In this document: positions 63,110-64,000 of the stretch, one piece after another | Layout of the letters: the number at the start of each line of letters is the position of its first letter | How positions within the stretch are numbered: the first letter of the stretch is position 1 | NCBI GenBank assembly: GCA_038851035.1 | Contig: JAWCLH010000008.1 | Coordinates: 1 to 64,000 of the forward strand | Length of the DNA stretch: 64,000 nucleotides | From: Thermoplasmata archaeon | GTDB taxonomy: Archaea; Thermoplasmatota; DTKX01; VGTL01 | Direction of reading: 5' to 3' | Made by a program: the position numbers and the translations under genes | The notes under the pieces: generated by a model | Told to the model about the DNA's origin: nothing | The model's input: only the letters and a program-made list of their open reading frames with translations | The model's database searches: none

Positions 63110-64000
63110 ATGAGTGGAAACACGATGAGGACAATCCTCGCCCTTCCGGTTTCGATAATGTTCATTATCCCGGGAGCAGCGCTTCTACTTCCATTCCCGG
63201 AGAGCGAGCAAGGTACCAGCCGAGGGGCCGAGGACTGGCTCCAGTTCCAGTACGACATAAGCAGAACAGGGGCCTCGCCCTCCTCTCCCCCTCTCGTGAA
63301 TACGACGATATGGGCCTTCCAGACAGAGGGCCCGGTCCGCTCGTCGCCGGTGGTTGTGGGAGACGCCGTTTACATTGGTAGCGAGGACGGTTGCCTCTAC
63401 GCGCTGAACAGGTCTACGGGCGCCCTCCTGTGGAAAGCTCGCACCGGAGGACCAATTCTATCATCCCCCGCGGTCGCCTCTGGGAATATATACGTCGGCT
63501 CGGACGACGGGGGTCTCCACGCGTTCAACCTCACCACAGGCACCCAGCTATTCAACTGGTCTGCGGGCTCGCCAATTCGGTGCCCGGTCCTCGCCTTTTC
63601 CGACAGAATCGTTTTCGGGGCAGAGAATGGGAATGTGACATCATTGGACCTCACTGGGGGTCACCTCTGGACGCAGAACTCGGAGGCCCCCGTGAGAGCC
63701 GCACCGGCTTCGGATGGAATTCGTGTTTTCGTGGCTTCGGGCAGCCGTCTCAGAGCTTTTCTTTTCACCAATGGCAACAGCGTGTGGCCAGTGCCCTTCT
63801 CAATCGGCCACAACCTATCCGGACTGTGCGTGGGCGGGGGAAGGGTCTACGTAGGCACAGGCAATGGCTCGATTTATGCCCTGAACCCCTCAAGCGCCGG
63901 TCCATTATGGAGCCTCCAGCTTGACGGAGATGTGACCGCCACACCGGCCTACGCCAACGGCTCCATTTTCATCGGGACCGGGAACGGGACACTGTACAGG
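63110..64000 (+). CDS. Exported PQQ-type beta-propeller protein (3' end outside window)
   Basis: 297 codons are visible and the frame runs off the window. The protein has a signal peptide (about 6-28), then a short linker starting WLQFQYDISRTGASPS, common in front of these propellers, and at least six blades with the pattern VVxGxxYxGSxxGxxYALNxxTGxxxW. Potential N-glycosylation sites are numerous. It resembles the propeller at 22626-24344 but lacks the DUF4430 domain in the visible part. It is probably a surface scaffold or binding protein; no dehydrogenase residues are claimed. ATG 63110 begins the signal peptide. Confidence 0.8.
   Translation, partial: MSGNTMRTILALPVSIMFIIPGAALLLPFPESEQGTSRGAEDWLQFQYDISRTGASPSSPPLVNTTIWAFQTEGPVRSSPVVVGDAVYIGSEDGCLYALNRSTGALLWKARTGGPILSSPAVASGNIYVGSDDGGLHAFNLTTGTQLFNWSAGSPIRCPVLAFSDRIVFGAENGNVTSLDLTGGHLWTQNSEAPVRAAPASDGIRVFVASGSRLRAFLFTNGNSVWPVPFSIGHNLSGLCVGGGRVYVGTGNGSIYALNPSSAGPLWSLQLDGDVTATPAYANGSIFIGTGNGTLYR

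Overview
This window looks like chromosomal DNA of a high-GC archaeon, most likely a member of the Thermoplasmatota or a close relative. Archaeal markers are ribosomal protein S6e, aIF2-gamma followed by a PIN-domain gene, ABCE1/Rli1, an archaeal ATP-dependent DNA ligase, a DUF131 membrane protein, an SFM1-like SPOUT methyltransferase, a family-B polymerase of the inactivated archaeal type, and TATA-box promoters with very short or no leaders. The phylum is inferred from gene content and style, not from a marker tree. No rRNA, tRNA or CRISPR array was recognised.

Layout. 1-219 is the end of an IS481-like element. 362-16071 is mostly minus strand: a class V cysteine desulfurase, a giant alpha-2-macroglobulin-like protein, a multi-spanning sensor-like protein, DUF131, an SFM1-like methyltransferase and an EamA transporter (both plus), a 1396-aa surface protein with a papain-like centre, a zinc-ribbon membrane protein and HtpX. 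16145-18613 holds cytidine deaminase, an AT-rich gap and a bacterial-type MetK. 18728-31988 mixes surface proteins (FG-GAP/ASPIC/PKD, PQQ/DUF4430, tandem cadherin-like) with central metabolism (Rpe, small transaldolase, urocanate hydratase, thiamine-binding-like protein). 32230-35550 encodes a degenerate AAA-type protein and two zinc-ribbon proteins. 35732-37846 is the translation cluster S6e/aIF2-gamma/PIN. 37996-43718 is a divergent pair, pyruvate phosphate dikinase and a disabled PolB with a long low-complexity insertion. 43817-44501 is a decayed IS481-like copy in inverted orientation to the left one. 44588-52050 has a KaiC-like ATPase, HTH regulators, a membrane pyrophosphatase with a fused extracytoplasmic domain, a STAND-like ATPase and small unknowns. 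52202-58879 is one giant surface protein with about 18 repeats. 58974-62978 has DNA ligase and the convergent Nfu-ABCE1 pair. A PQQ-propeller gene runs off the right edge.

How it fits together. About one third of the window encodes large exported or surface-anchored proteins built from PKD, FN3-like, NEW3, cadherin-like, FG-GAP, PQQ and macroglobulin domains. Several membrane or surface proteins keep a zinc ribbon or a proline-rich tail on the predicted cytoplasmic side. Pyruvate phosphate dikinase and a membrane pyrophosphatase suggest pyrophosphate-linked energy metabolism. The least ordinary items are the pseudo-AAA gene, the disabled polymerase, the macroglobulin with internal membrane helices, the CARDB-pyrophosphatase fusion and a zinc-ribbon membrane protein that lacks any standard in-frame start codon.
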